A stretch of 64,000 nucleotides of DNA, taken from assembly GCA_033032175.1 (NCBI GenBank), contig CM065331.1, forward strand, positions 9,548,370 through 9,612,369, written 5' to 3'. Source of the DNA: Saturnia japonica (Eukaryota > Arthropoda > Insecta > Lepidoptera > Saturniidae). The notes under the pieces were generated by a model. The model was given only the letters and a program-made list of their open reading frames with translations, ran no database searches and was not told where the DNA came from. A program made the position numbers and the translations under genes. The stretch's first letter is position 1. Each line of letters opens with the position of its first letter. This document shows, in pieces, positions 1 through 10,096 of the stretch.

Positions 1-62
1 TTACTAACTGAGTTGATCTTTATAAACTATATTTGTTTTATCGAGACGATGGTTGAAAGATA

Positions 63-439
63 TCGACCCTTCGAGTCTCAAATGTAGTAAAAGCCAAAAC
101 ACTACTTTAGGGAAAACGCCAAAAACCGAATAAGTAGAAATAAAAATGTTTATAACTTTTTTTTTTAGAGCTATTTTGAGCAAAGCTAGTTTGAGCAATG
201 TTCAAACAAAGACTTCATTTACGAGAGTTGACCAACGACTAGAATGTCAAGTACCACAACAAATAAAGGAAAAACTGAATTTGGTTGCTAAATAATCTGA
301 GTAGTAAAAGACATTTTTAATTGAAATATAAAAATTTGAAATGTACAGATCGATAGAGCTCGTGAAAGTAAGTAAGACAGCGTTTAAAGTCGATTTTGGG
401 CAAAATGACTTTTACTACATTTGAGACTCGAAGGGTCGA
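63..439. mobile_element. MITE with 31-bp perfect terminal inverted repeats and TA target duplication
   Basis: Bases 63-93 (starting TCGACCCTTCGAGTCTCAAA) recur as an exact reverse complement at 409-439. TA lies immediately outside each end (61-62 and 440-441). A 377-bp element with no coding capacity, long TIRs and a TA duplication is what non-autonomous Tc1/mariner-type elements look like. The superfamily is inferred from the TA duplication only. Confidence 0.8.
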
Positions 440-690
440 TATGTTAGGGTCCGATAAGTGACGCTATGGTCGAGCCATTAAACGGTAAATACAGTCAATT
501 ATTGTGTTTATTATAATAGTTCTAACAATAGATTAGATTCGCAATTTGAAAGAAAAAGAGCATAGTATACGCTTGTTTTAGAACGAGACAGAGATACGAG
601 ATCATTTTGGTATGTGCTATCGGCCTTTGTAATAAAAACAAATCCCGTTTATTTTTGCAAAATATAAGGCTATAAGTGTAATTTAATATT

Positions 691-1016
691 TGATTGACCA
701 AGGCGTTACTTTGCGGAAGTCCATAGTAAATAAATTATCCGAAATTTCTAAACTAATTCCTCCTGAAACAAATTAACAGTTGTTTCGTCTTTCTGCAACA
801 AAAAACATTTGTACTTAATGAATATGTTAAACAAATATTAAAAAAAAAAAGATAGTAATAGTTTTTTTTAGTTGTCCATCACATTTATTAAGTAACGTTT
901 TTTTTTTGTTGTAGAAAGCCGAAACAACTGTTAATCTGTTTCAGGCGGAATTGCCTAAGAAATTTCGGATAATTTATTAACTATGGATTTCCGCAAAGTA
1001 ACGCCTTTGTCAATCA
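691..1016. mobile_element. Foldback-type MITE with arms of about 120 bp
   Basis: The left arm starts TGATTGACCAAGGCGTTACT (691) and runs to about 810. The right arm (about 897-1016) is its reverse complement with roughly 10 mismatches. Between them is about 85 bp of A/T runs. There is no ORF. Flanking bases give no clear target duplication, so the superfamily is not assigned. Confidence 0.75.
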
Positions 1017-1096
1017 TATACTAAATTACGGTCTTATGCAACCTTTGGCCTATCTATTACATTCTGGTCTATACTAAATATATGGTTTTAATTATA

Positions 1097-1452
1097 CTAT
1101 CGATAACCCAATGATCGAAATTCGATCAGCGTCTTTTTAATCATAGACTATTTTCTGTTTGACATTTGCAGTATGAACCTAAACAATGAATATTATATCA
1201 CTTGCTGTCACTTGTCATTGAGTGACAATGTCAATATTTTGGGGGGTCTAAGTTCAATGGCACTTGTCAGGTTAGAATTCGCAGTATTAATTTATTTTAT
1301 TTTATATATTATTAACAGATATTATAGATAAATTTTAAATTTCTGCACTTCTTCTCCATATAAACTTTAACCATGTCAAATCTCAGTCTTCCGTGCACGC
1401 AATACGCAGAAAAAGGGGTAGAACGCGTTTGTTTCACGTATTAACACATAGA
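1097..1452 (-). mobile_element. Helitron-like non-autonomous element, family 1
   Basis: Read on the minus strand it begins TCTATGTGTTAATACGTG after an A and ends near a degenerate GATCG...AG followed by T. It shares its whole body with copies at 8679, 14327, 15681, 23215, 48560, 50554 and 59612. Better-preserved copies end in the palindrome GCGATCGC then CTAG|T. An A|TC...CTRR|T boundary without TIRs or target duplication is the Helitron signature. This copy has a mutated 3' end (CTAT on the plus strand). Confidence 0.7.
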
Positions 1453-1741
1453 TATATCGGTAGGTCACTGCACTAGGATGCATGGTTGTCTTTTTGAATT
1501 TTCTCAAGTTCTCACTTTGCCTGTACTATCGAGGAGCTGGATTTTCCTAAACATTAGCATGGTGGTGAAGCCAATATTCATGGGCTCCTGTAAACTGTGC
1601 TGAATTACTTTAGTGGCGACATCTACATTCAGGTCCTGGTGAGTGTTTTCATTTTTTAGATACCAGGGTCAGGTCTCTTAAAGTACCTATATGCTCGGAG
1701 TTTTTCTGCGTGTTTATTTTGCGTCACCTACATATTTCTAA

Positions 1742-1875
1742 GTATTACTGGACTCAAGTGGCAGCGTAGAAGAGATGGCCGGGATCCACGTACTGGAAGA
1801 CGCAGCGTGGGCAAACCAGCCACAAGGCGTTGTGGAGATCTTTACCCAGCAGTGAATGTCTTTCAAATGATATGA
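1742..1875 (+). mobile_element. 3'-end fragment of an RTE-like non-LTR retrotransposon
   Basis: The stretch resembles the terminal part of RTE-type retroposons common in Lepidoptera: a decayed coding tail, then a decayed 'cccagcagtgaatgtctt' end and an ATGATATGATGA tail. Related tails occur at 31359-31450 and, much better preserved in the opposite orientation, at 48818-48920. No open frame survives. Family assignment is from memory of lepidopteran repeats, not a search. Confidence 0.55.
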
Positions 1876-3320
1876 TGAAGGATTAATTCACTAAGTATAT
1901 AGTCTTGATCACTTCACTTTGGAAACAGTTAATTATAAGGACCTTATTGATCTGTTTGGTACATCCTCATATAGTAAAAACAAGCGTAAAGCTCGCCTGA
2001 TAGTATGTGATTATCGTTACCGAACATAAACACAGGAACACAACATAAGGTTATTTGACTGCGGTCTTCTGTAGGATGGAGGTATTCCACCAGACGAACT
2101 GGCCCAAGTAGAGTGATATCCACAAAGAAATATTTATCCTACTTCTATATAAAATGTATTCCATATAATCAAAAGCCAGTATTAGCTGAACCGTTTCAGT
2201 AATTAAAATGCAATATTATAAAAGCTTTCCGCTGGAAAATCTACAAATACGAAAGCAAACTTTCGACATTCACTCCACGTGAGACCAGTGATGGGCGTTA
2301 GTCGATAATTGAAAATCGATATACTATAGTTTTAACAAGGCAAAATGACGCGGACGGCACTCACACTGTGCCTGCTGCTGCAGTACAATTCAAAAATAAC
2401 GGTGACAATCGAAAGATATATAATCCCTTTCAGTACAGAACCACGTGGACTGGTCTACGCAGCTACACGGTAGAGCCCATCACGGCACGAACAATGAAGT
2501 TCGCTAATTCTTAACTTTTCCGTACAGTGCAGATGTGGAATAGGCTCCCAGGCAAAGCATTCCTTCCTTCTTAAGATATTGGGTCAGTTTGGGCCAACAA
2601 GTATGTGGTTGTTTCATATCACGGTAAAAGTTTATTTATTTATTTATTTGTTTACGTTAACATATTATTATACATAAAACAAGAGAATGAAACGTTAGCA
2701 ACTACTTTAGTTAAAACTGTGTTGTAGCTGCTATCGCCCACCTCCGGAATTTTGTTCGGTTTTTCAATAACAAAAGTGTAGAAATAAACGTAATTTTAAA
2801 AGTAAGATTATAACGTAATCATATTGTATTAAAAAACTAGAAAAATATAATTAAAAAAAAACCAACAGAAACCAAAACTGTGATGTGTGTGTGTGTTATT
2901 GTGTTTAAAGATATGTAGTTAAACATATTATGAGTTAATGTAACCCTTTGTATAACTTTGACTTATGTAGGTGAAAGTATTTTTAAAGTAGGTATACTAA
3001 ATAAAAGGAAGGAGTTTTTAAGTGTCCTCTTAAATAAGGTCCAGGACCCACTTAACTGTAATTTTTTTAAACTTGCGCTTAACAATTGGATAAATATTGA
3101 TCGCTTTATTAACTTTATATATGTATATATCATAGGGCTTAAATAATTAATGATAATGGCGACTAGGCCAATTCTGTTCTTCGTGAATGATCAGGGCATA
3201 CCCGATCATATCTGCGCTTCAAAATAGTATAACAAAGGCCAAGACCCAAATTATAGATAAGTTGACTATGAGATCGCTCAAATTACAGGCGCAATTGTTG
3301 TATCAGGCATCAGCCAATGA
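1876..3320. other. Intergenic, no gene recognised
   Basis: AT-rich DNA with no supported coding region. A short dispersed motif (GGAGGTATTCCACCAG, about 2070-2085) recurs at 32550 and, inverted, near 36870, so 2060-2150 is probably a piece of a repeat. A short GT run lies near 2885. The short open frame at 2958-3146 has no recognisable motif and I do not call it a gene. Confidence 0.6.
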
Positions 3321-3329
3321 GAGCGCGTG

Positions 3330-3780
3330 TGTGTGAAGACCCCAGCGGCTCCCGCCGTAGTTTGGAATTATCTTCGTATTCGAGTTCAGAACTGCCGCCA
3401 TTGTCCGTTGGTTAATAATAATGCCTTTGTTTAAAACTTTACCTTTTAACTTTTATTTATTAATATATTTACGTTTCCCCGGTTTGGACGGGCGTTTTGT
3501 TGCGCCGGATGCCCGTCTCGTAGACGCCGTACGGATGCCAGTGGGACGCGATGTTAGTGAGGAGGGTGCGGGGGGTGCAATAATGCATGACCGCTTGAGG
3601 TGCCGGGTCTTCAATGAAACTCGAACTCTTCAATTCATTGCTCGCAGGACGACCAAAGCTTTCTTCTTGTTGTTTTTGTAGTTACTTGTACTCGTTGAAT
3701 TGCGCCGTGCCCCATACGGCGCCTCTTCGAGCTTTTGGAGAGTGACCGTAAAAAGAGCCCCGCTTTAATTCGTGTTTTAA
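3330..3780 (+). other. GC-rich island, possible decayed retroelement 5' region
   Basis: This stretch is clearly richer in G+C than its neighbours and contains an 86-codon open frame (3421-3681) rich in Arg, Val and Asp that matches no family I know. It precedes an AT-rich stretch (3790-4230) and then a reverse-transcriptase relic at 4234. It could be the 5' part of the same retroelement or an unrelated fragment. Nothing in it proves function. Confidence 0.3.
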
Positions 3781-4233
3781 TTTTAGTTTTTACTTTGGTC
3801 GCCCTGTTAATCGCTCTATATTTCTTTCATTATATATCTTGTGTATACATGTTATATGTCAAAATATTCCTTGTCGTATTACCTATCCATTGAGCATTCA
3901 CATATTATATACATCAAGTACATATTCCGTACATAAGCCAAAAACAATGCAATTTACGGGTGGCATCACCGCTTTCCGTTCGTAAAGTTTCTATAACATT
4001 GAATGTCCTTACTCTATTGACTTATTCTATGCATTTATCTATTCTATATCCATATATGTAACACACAATACATAAGCATTTATATACAACTTAATACATA
4101 ACATTCAACTTATAATGTAGCGTAGTCGCTAACATTTCTCTATAATATTATCCATATCAATCTATTTTATCATAACACATAGTACATAACACAAACACAC
4201 AATAATATAACATAATATCCTAACACAAGACAC

Positions 4234-5385
4234 GAAAATAACAGTTCTGTCGCCAACAACTATAGACCTATTTCGCTAGCAACTGTAATTGCTAAAGTAT
4301 TTTATGGTCTGCTAGATAGGCAGCTAAATAAATATATTGATCTACAGGATGCTTAATTTGGTTTCCGACCCGGACTATCGACCGAAAATGCTATTTTAGC
4401 TCTCAAGCAGACCGTCAAATACTATACCAATAGAAAAACTCCTATTTATGCATGCTTTCTTGATCTTACTAAAGTCTTCGATCTAGTATCCTATAAAATT
4501 TTGTGGAACAAGTTGAGACACACTGGGCTACCCACCGAACTTGTTAGCATTTTTCAGCATTGGTATGGACATCAAGTAAATTATGTAAGATGGGCGGGGG
4601 AAACTTCTGATATGCACAGGTCGAATTGTGGTGTAAGACAGGGAGGTATAAGTTCACCAAAACTTTTCAACTTGTATATGAATGAACTAATACTTAAGTT
4701 GAACCGCATTCATGCTGGATGCACAATTGATAATCAAATTATTAACAACTTAAGTTACACAGATGACATGGTGCTTCTCAGTCCTACAGTTGGAGCTCTA
4801 AGAAAGTTTTTGTTTGTTTGTGAGACCTACGCTAATATACATGGCTTAACATATAATACTAAGAAAAGTGAGTTTATGGTCTTCACGTCTGGAAAAAGTT
4901 TATTAGAGGAGGTTCCACCTATCAAATTGTATGATATACCATTGAACAGAGTTTACAAATTCAAATATCTTGGTCACATTGACACTCCCGACTTAAAAGA
5001 TGATAATGACATTGAAAGAGAACGCAGGGCACTCGCAGTTAGGGGGAACATATTAGCCCGTAGATTTGCTCGTTGTAGTGATGAAGTTAAGATCTGTTTA
5101 TTTAAATAATATTGCCAATGTTTCTACACGAGCAATCTTTGGATTAACTTCAATAAAAAATCCATTAGTGCCTTGCGTGTCCAATACAATAATGCTTTTA
5201 GAGCATTATTGGGACTGCCGCGATTTTGTAGTGCTTCCGAAATGTTTGAATTGCCATCATGCGCAAGCGAGTAGCATCTATCCTGAATAGGGTTCGTAAT
5301 AGTCCCAACTCAATTATGAGGACCCTCATGGGAATTTATGATGGTGCGTTCATGAAGCGCTGGATATCGGTAGTTGTGCGATGAT
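4234..5385 (+). pseudogene. Broken reverse transcriptase of a CR1-like non-LTR retrotransposon
   Basis: Translation from 4234 reads through RT blocks: N-N-Y-R-P-I-S-L-A near the start, an F-G-F-R-P block, a decayed C-F-L-D-L-T-K-V-F-D block, R-Q-G-G-I-S-S-P, and T-D-D-M-V (a decayed YADD box, here TDD) near 4760. An in-frame TAA at 4354-4356 interrupts the FGFRPG block. After the stop at about 5109 the homology continues in another frame to about 5385 (ending K-R-W-I-S-V-V-V-R, stop), so there is at least one frameshift. A (TTA)n run at 5538-5559 follows, as expected for a LINE that ends in a simple repeat. No endonuclease domain is seen; the copy is 5'-truncated and dead. The CR1/L2-group assignment is inference; the RT identity is firm. 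Confidence 0.85.
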
Positions 5386-5537
5386 GTGTACTCATCATTG
5401 AACAATTATCGATTATTGTAATATAGTTTAATTTAATTTTTAATTTATTTTATTTTCATTAAATGTCATCATTTATTCATTAGTTTATAATTTACTTTTA
5501 TGTAATAGTTGGACCTTTGTTGTCTTAAAAATAAATA

Positions 5538-5559
5538 TATTATTATTATTATTATTATT
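5538..5559 (+). repeat. (ATT)n microsatellite
   Basis: About seven ATT units lie downstream of the decayed reverse transcriptase, probably the simple-repeat tail of that LINE. Confidence 0.8.
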
Positions 5560-6006
5560 GCCATTTCCTCGTTCTTTACTCAGCAGGGTGATCCCCGTAC
5601 AGGTAAGGTTGGCTTTGACGTTGAGCATGTTATTTAAGCCCCTCTTACACTCTCAAATCCCTAGCTTGCCGTAAAGTTTTATAGAATACATATAAAAAAC
5701 GGATTATCGATAAATATTTTTACAACTATCCCGAGTCTCATCACTACTGTATCGCCGCCACTCGTGAAAATATATCATTCACACGAATAGTATTATGCAA
5801 ATAAATACGTACGTATATATACGTCTATTTAAACTTTATGTAATACATTTGTATATTTAAAAAATTCTCAACGAAGCAACAAACACTTGGATCTCGTATC
5901 AAATGTATGAACGAAATTCTGCATACGTGTTTCAATGAGGCACAGAATTTTATAGCTAACTAATGGGTAGTTTTTTTTTTAAATATTGAATACTTGTTTT
6001 GGTTTA

Positions 6007-6484
6007 TCTATACAATTAATAAAATTGAAGTGTCTGTTTGAAATGTCATAATAACAACTTTTTACTAAATGCATATAGACTAATTTTTTAAATCTTTGTC
6101 TGTCTCTTTGCTCCGAGTAATATCTGAAACGGTTGGACTGATTTTGATAGGAATTTCACTGGTAGATAGCTTATGTTATAAGGAGTAACTTAGGCTATTT
6201 TTATTTTAGAAAATGATTTAGTGTTTTGTGCTAATAAAAAAATGTTGTCATGGTGAATCAATTCGGGTGCTTAAAGTCTTCCGCTGAGTTAACTGTAAGA
6301 GATATATTAAATTAATGTACTACATAATTGTAGATATTAAAAATACCTACAAAAAAGTCAGCGAGACTATACATGTATCTTATATGGAACACCCACAATA
6401 AGCATTTTTGTCTATAAAATAACCGAGAGCAGGGGATCAAATTTCGCGCGTGTGCCTGATCGACGCAATTCTGGGCATAACTAG
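6007..6484 (+). mobile_element. Helitron-like non-autonomous element, family 3
   Basis: Starts A|TCTATACAATTAATAAAA and ends CTAG|T at 6481-6484, with no TIR and no target duplication. The body is shared with 19155-19664 (inverted) and 52307-52822, and in part with 32815-33010 and 35540-35640. Internal landmarks include an AACGGTTGGACTGATTTTGA block and a GGAACACCCACAATAAGC block. There is no coding capacity. Confidence 0.75.
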
Positions 6485-6489
6485 TATTT

Positions 6490-6660
6490 TATATGTTTAG
6501 TGTATGGCAACAATCTCGCCTGATTTTAAGAGACGATGTGACCTAATATCGGTAATACGTGAATCCTAAAGATACAGGTTTTCACGGCGACAGATTTTCA
6601 ATCTCAGAGTGGTAGTTAACCAGTTGGGTATTAGAAAAAGCCATAGTACCATGTAAAATG
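6490..6660 (-). mobile_element. Partial tRNA-derived SINE (tail portion)
   Basis: Contains the conserved SINE body on the minus strand: a TCTGTCGCC...AAGCAC-like block and the GGTGGTAGCTAACCAGGCGG-like block in decayed form. Better copies with the tRNA-like head lie at 23690-23912 and 51505-51830. The tRNA-like head is missing here. Confidence 0.6.
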
Positions 6661-6681
6661 CGTCTACGCCTCCGTGTATAC

Positions 6682-6955
6682 TTATACCAATACTATAAAG
6701 AGGAAAGATTTAATTTTTTGTTTGTTTGTAATGGATAAACTCAAAAACTACTGGACCGATTATAATAATTTTTTCACCAATATAAAGCTAAAGTATCAGC
6801 GAGTAACATACGATATATTATAATTTAAAAAATTAGTTAATTCCCTATAAAAATGCCGATAGTTTTACATAAAGTATAAAAAATTGCCTACATGGTTGCG
6901 TTGGCGATGTTTGTCGTAAAAAATCAACACGAGTGAAACCGTGGGGCACAGCTAG
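6682..6955 (+). mobile_element. Helitron-like non-autonomous element, family 2
   Basis: Ends in CGTGGGGCACAGCTAG|T and contains the ACTACTGGACCGATT block. Copies with the same layout lie at 51194-51431 and 54151-54423. The 5' end is slightly mutated (TTATACCAATACTATAAAG, where the intact copy begins TCTATACC). Confidence 0.7.
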
Positions 6956-6959
6956 TGTA

Positions 6960-8598
6960 TTACATTTATGTCTTTGGTTATTTCGCCTACGCGTTGACCT
7001 TTTTCAGTTTTTTAATATGTTTCCCTGTGAACCTATAAATATATATAACTTAGGGAAAACATTTAGCTAGAAAAGGACGAGTCACTCTAACTTTATTACA
7101 TAACACCTGAGACAGACTGGTCACACGTTGCTAACTAAGGTTTAACTTTAACTCTAAGTAATCTTAAGTTAGTGAGTGATTATGATATCGTGACATCGGG
7201 AAATAACTCGTGCTCTGTATATTCACAAAAAATATAATTCATACCTGTAAAACATCATTGCACGACCAGTGATGTATTGTCTATCTCTCGGCTCCGTTGT
7301 GCTTAAATTGTACTCCACTTAACATTGTTAATATGCCGAGATGCTATAAAAAACTTGAACAGTTATAATAATCTATACTAATATTATAAAGCTCACGAGG
7401 TTGTTTGTTTGTTTCAATGCTCTAATCTATATGACTACTACTTAGATCTGAAAAATTATTTTTGAGTAATAATAACAATTTTTAGGTAAAACATTCAATT
7501 ATTTTGTGATAAAAAAAAATTAAAGCAGATTTTTTATTACCTGTCTACAATCTCGGGGCCATCTTATAAATGTGGTGTGTGGAGTCAGAAATATTCCTAT
7601 CTCAGCATAAATCTTTAATACTCAAATGTAAATTGATTTAACGTTAACGGGAGATTGTAATCGTTAAATGAAGAGATAGAACCGGTCCCTCAAAGTGACA
7701 TTGTGGTTAAAATGGAAAAACTTTTGTAGTTCATTAATTTGAAGCCAAATTACAAGGGGAAGGAGCTCCGAAGAAAGTGGGTATATCTACAATATTGTAA
7801 TTTACCGATGTTGCATAATTATTTTCTGAAGAAAAGTCTTTTGAATGAATTATTGTTGGCTTTTAGAATTTTATACTTTTAAAGTAACTTTATAGAAAAA
7901 ACTAAAGGTTTGCCCGCGACTTCGCACGAGTTTATAACGCAGTGATTACCTGCATCCCAATGATATTTTTTACGTAGATACGACATTGATGCTCTTTACA
8001 TGTCATCGTGAATGCTGGTCACTGGGCAATTGTTGTCAGTTCACTTTCGACTTGATACTAGCGCAGCGTGATCGAGAAGAAACTTTATCCTTTTTTGACA
8101 ACAGAGTTTCCGCCTTACGCTGTGATTTCCTATCTCTTTTGTTTCAACATGCTGATAACAAAATTTGTAATGTTTTGAAATTGCTTCTAGTGAGCGTGAT
8201 TTTACGTTTACTCATATTATTCAAAATTCATTTATTCCGTCAATTGAGGAAAGATATATATACTTCCCCTGTACAAAATTTCATCTAAACTGGTTAAGAA
8301 CTGCTGACCATTTAATTATTTGAAAATCTTTTTTTACGATTTCTAAAATTAATATTGACAATTGTCCTTGTACAAAATTTTACTTAAATCGGTTAATAAT
8401 ATAATATTACAGATAATATATTTTCAATATTATATTTATTTTACTATTTCTAAAAGTTTTATAAAAATATCGTATGACCTATCAACTGACCAATGACATA
8501 CCTACTCGTGTAAAAAATTTCATAATAATCGGTCATGATGTTCTTGAGTTAAATCCAAACATACAAATAGACAGACAGATTTTTTATAGTATGAAAGT
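6960..8598. other. Intergenic, repeat remnants only
   Basis: No gene recognised. A family-2-like Helitron start (ATCTATACTAATATTATAAAG) lies near 7375 without a clear end. Bases of about 8030-8200 reappear inverted at about 27290-27420 (shared blocks around the TTTCCGCCTTACGCTGTGAT motif), so this is another dispersed repeat. Open frames at 7986-8288 and 8474-8722 show no domain and overlap repeats. Confidence 0.55.
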
Positions 8599-9521
8599 GA
8601 TCATTGTCATTCAAGGATGTATATCAGGAAGTTTGGAAATATATTATATGTACAAACAGAACTATAGATATATCTATACTAGCGGTCGCCCAATGATTGA
8701 AATTCGACCAGCAACTTTTTAATCATAGACTATTTTCTGTTTGACATTTGCAGTATGAACCTAAACCATGAATATTATATCACTTGCTGTCACTTTTCAT
8801 TCAGTGACAATGTCAATATTTTGGGGGTCTAAGTCCAATGGCAATGATCATGTTAGGATTCGCAGTATAAATTTATTTAATGTAATATAATAATAACAGA
8901 TATTATAGATAAATTTTATCTTTCTGCACTCCTTCTCCATATAAACTCTAACCATGCCAAATCTCACAGTCTTCCGTGCACGCAATACGCTTAAAAAGGT
9001 GTAGAAAGATTTTGCTTCAAGTTTTATCAAAAGGATGATGATGATAGACAATGGTTTTTCGATAATTTACGCGCCTACGAATTACTTCTAAAATGTGACA
9101 TAAAACTAAAATTTTAACCTATGTTCACGTATGTTTTCAAATTGTGTGTTCGATTGCCTCATGACTAGCATACACCAGGTATTTATTATACACGGGTGTC
9201 ACGTTCCGGGATCAGCCGGTGTATATTCATTAAAAAAATTAATGTGTTTTTGTTGCAAGCAGGTTTTTTGTTTCCTTTTTACCGGACTGCGAAAAAGGAG
9301 GATTATAACTATTTCTTCAGCATGCTCTGTAGCTTAAACAGCTAGACGGATTTTGGCACACGAGATGTCGTTAGATTCTTCTTAATTGTGGGAGTGACAT
9401 AGGTTATATAATATTAAATGAGGAGGTCTGGAAATAAAACAAAAAAACCAAAAACGAAAAAAAATTCAAGTGTTGTTCATTCCGGGTTATTTGTTTTTTT
9501 TTTTTTTGAACTTACTACACT

Positions 9522-9524
<3 letters not shown>
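8599..9524. repeat. Left copy of a ~926-bp direct repeat flanking the Jockey LINE
   Basis: Collinear with 14247-15175, beginning GATCATTGTCATTCAAGGAT in both and ending in a poly-T plus GAACTTACTACACTGTT. By eye the first ~350 bp differ at roughly 23 sites, the middle ~370 bp at about 2 sites, and the last ~190 bp at about 17 sites. The LINE lies exactly between the two copies, so this may be an exceptionally long target-site duplication or a separate duplication. Confidence 0.9.
8679..9024 (-). mobile_element. Helitron-like element, family 1, 5' end lost
   Basis: Minus-strand 3' end GGCGACCGCTAG|T at 8679-8682. The body matches family 1 up to TTGCTTCA near 9024, where other copies continue CGTATTAATA but this one runs into unrelated sequence. 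It is part of the 926-bp direct repeat; its twin is at 14327-14672. Confidence 0.7.
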
Positions 9525-9594
<70 letters not shown>

Positions 9595-10096
9595 CTGACT
9601 ACACTGTTAGCCTTAGAGGCCCTAAAGCCGCTGCGGCTTTTACAGCTTCACCGGACTTGGGGGCGAGCGCAGAGGGCACTCAGCCGCGAAAGTTTTGTGG
9701 ACGACTCGCACGAGGGTGCCAAAGTGGCCGGACCTCGGCTCGGGCGGTCGTCGCGTTCGCAAATAGGTCGCGATGTATTCGAATCCCTACACCTACGATT
9801 CGAGCTAACTAAATATACACATAGGCACGTTCCCTTCCTCCTGGGAGGAAGGAAGGAACCGTGCGTATGTGTATTCAATAATCGGAATGTTTCTACACTA
9901 ACTAGCGCTAACTAACTAGCGTAAAAAAAAGAAAAAAAAAGGTCCCTCACAGAACCTATGTACCTGTGTGGTGTGCACGTGTGTATGTTCATACGTGTGT
10001 AGTGTTGTATGTAGGTAGCTAAGTGATGCACGTACAGTGTCACTTGTATCGCGCGGGCGGTTGCCTGACCCAAGGGTTTCACACCGAGGAACGGAC

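Noticed and set aside
9131..9337. 68-codon frame also present at 14780-14986 with near-identical protein
   Set aside because: The identity is due to the 926-bp direct repeat, and the frame overlaps a dispersed repeat that also occurs at 31615 and 58225; not evidence of a conserved gene.
9418..9915. 165-codon plus-strand frame with a long poly-Phe run
   Set aside because: It is the poly-T (minus-strand poly-A tail) of the Jockey element read as Phe codons, extended into its 3' UTR.
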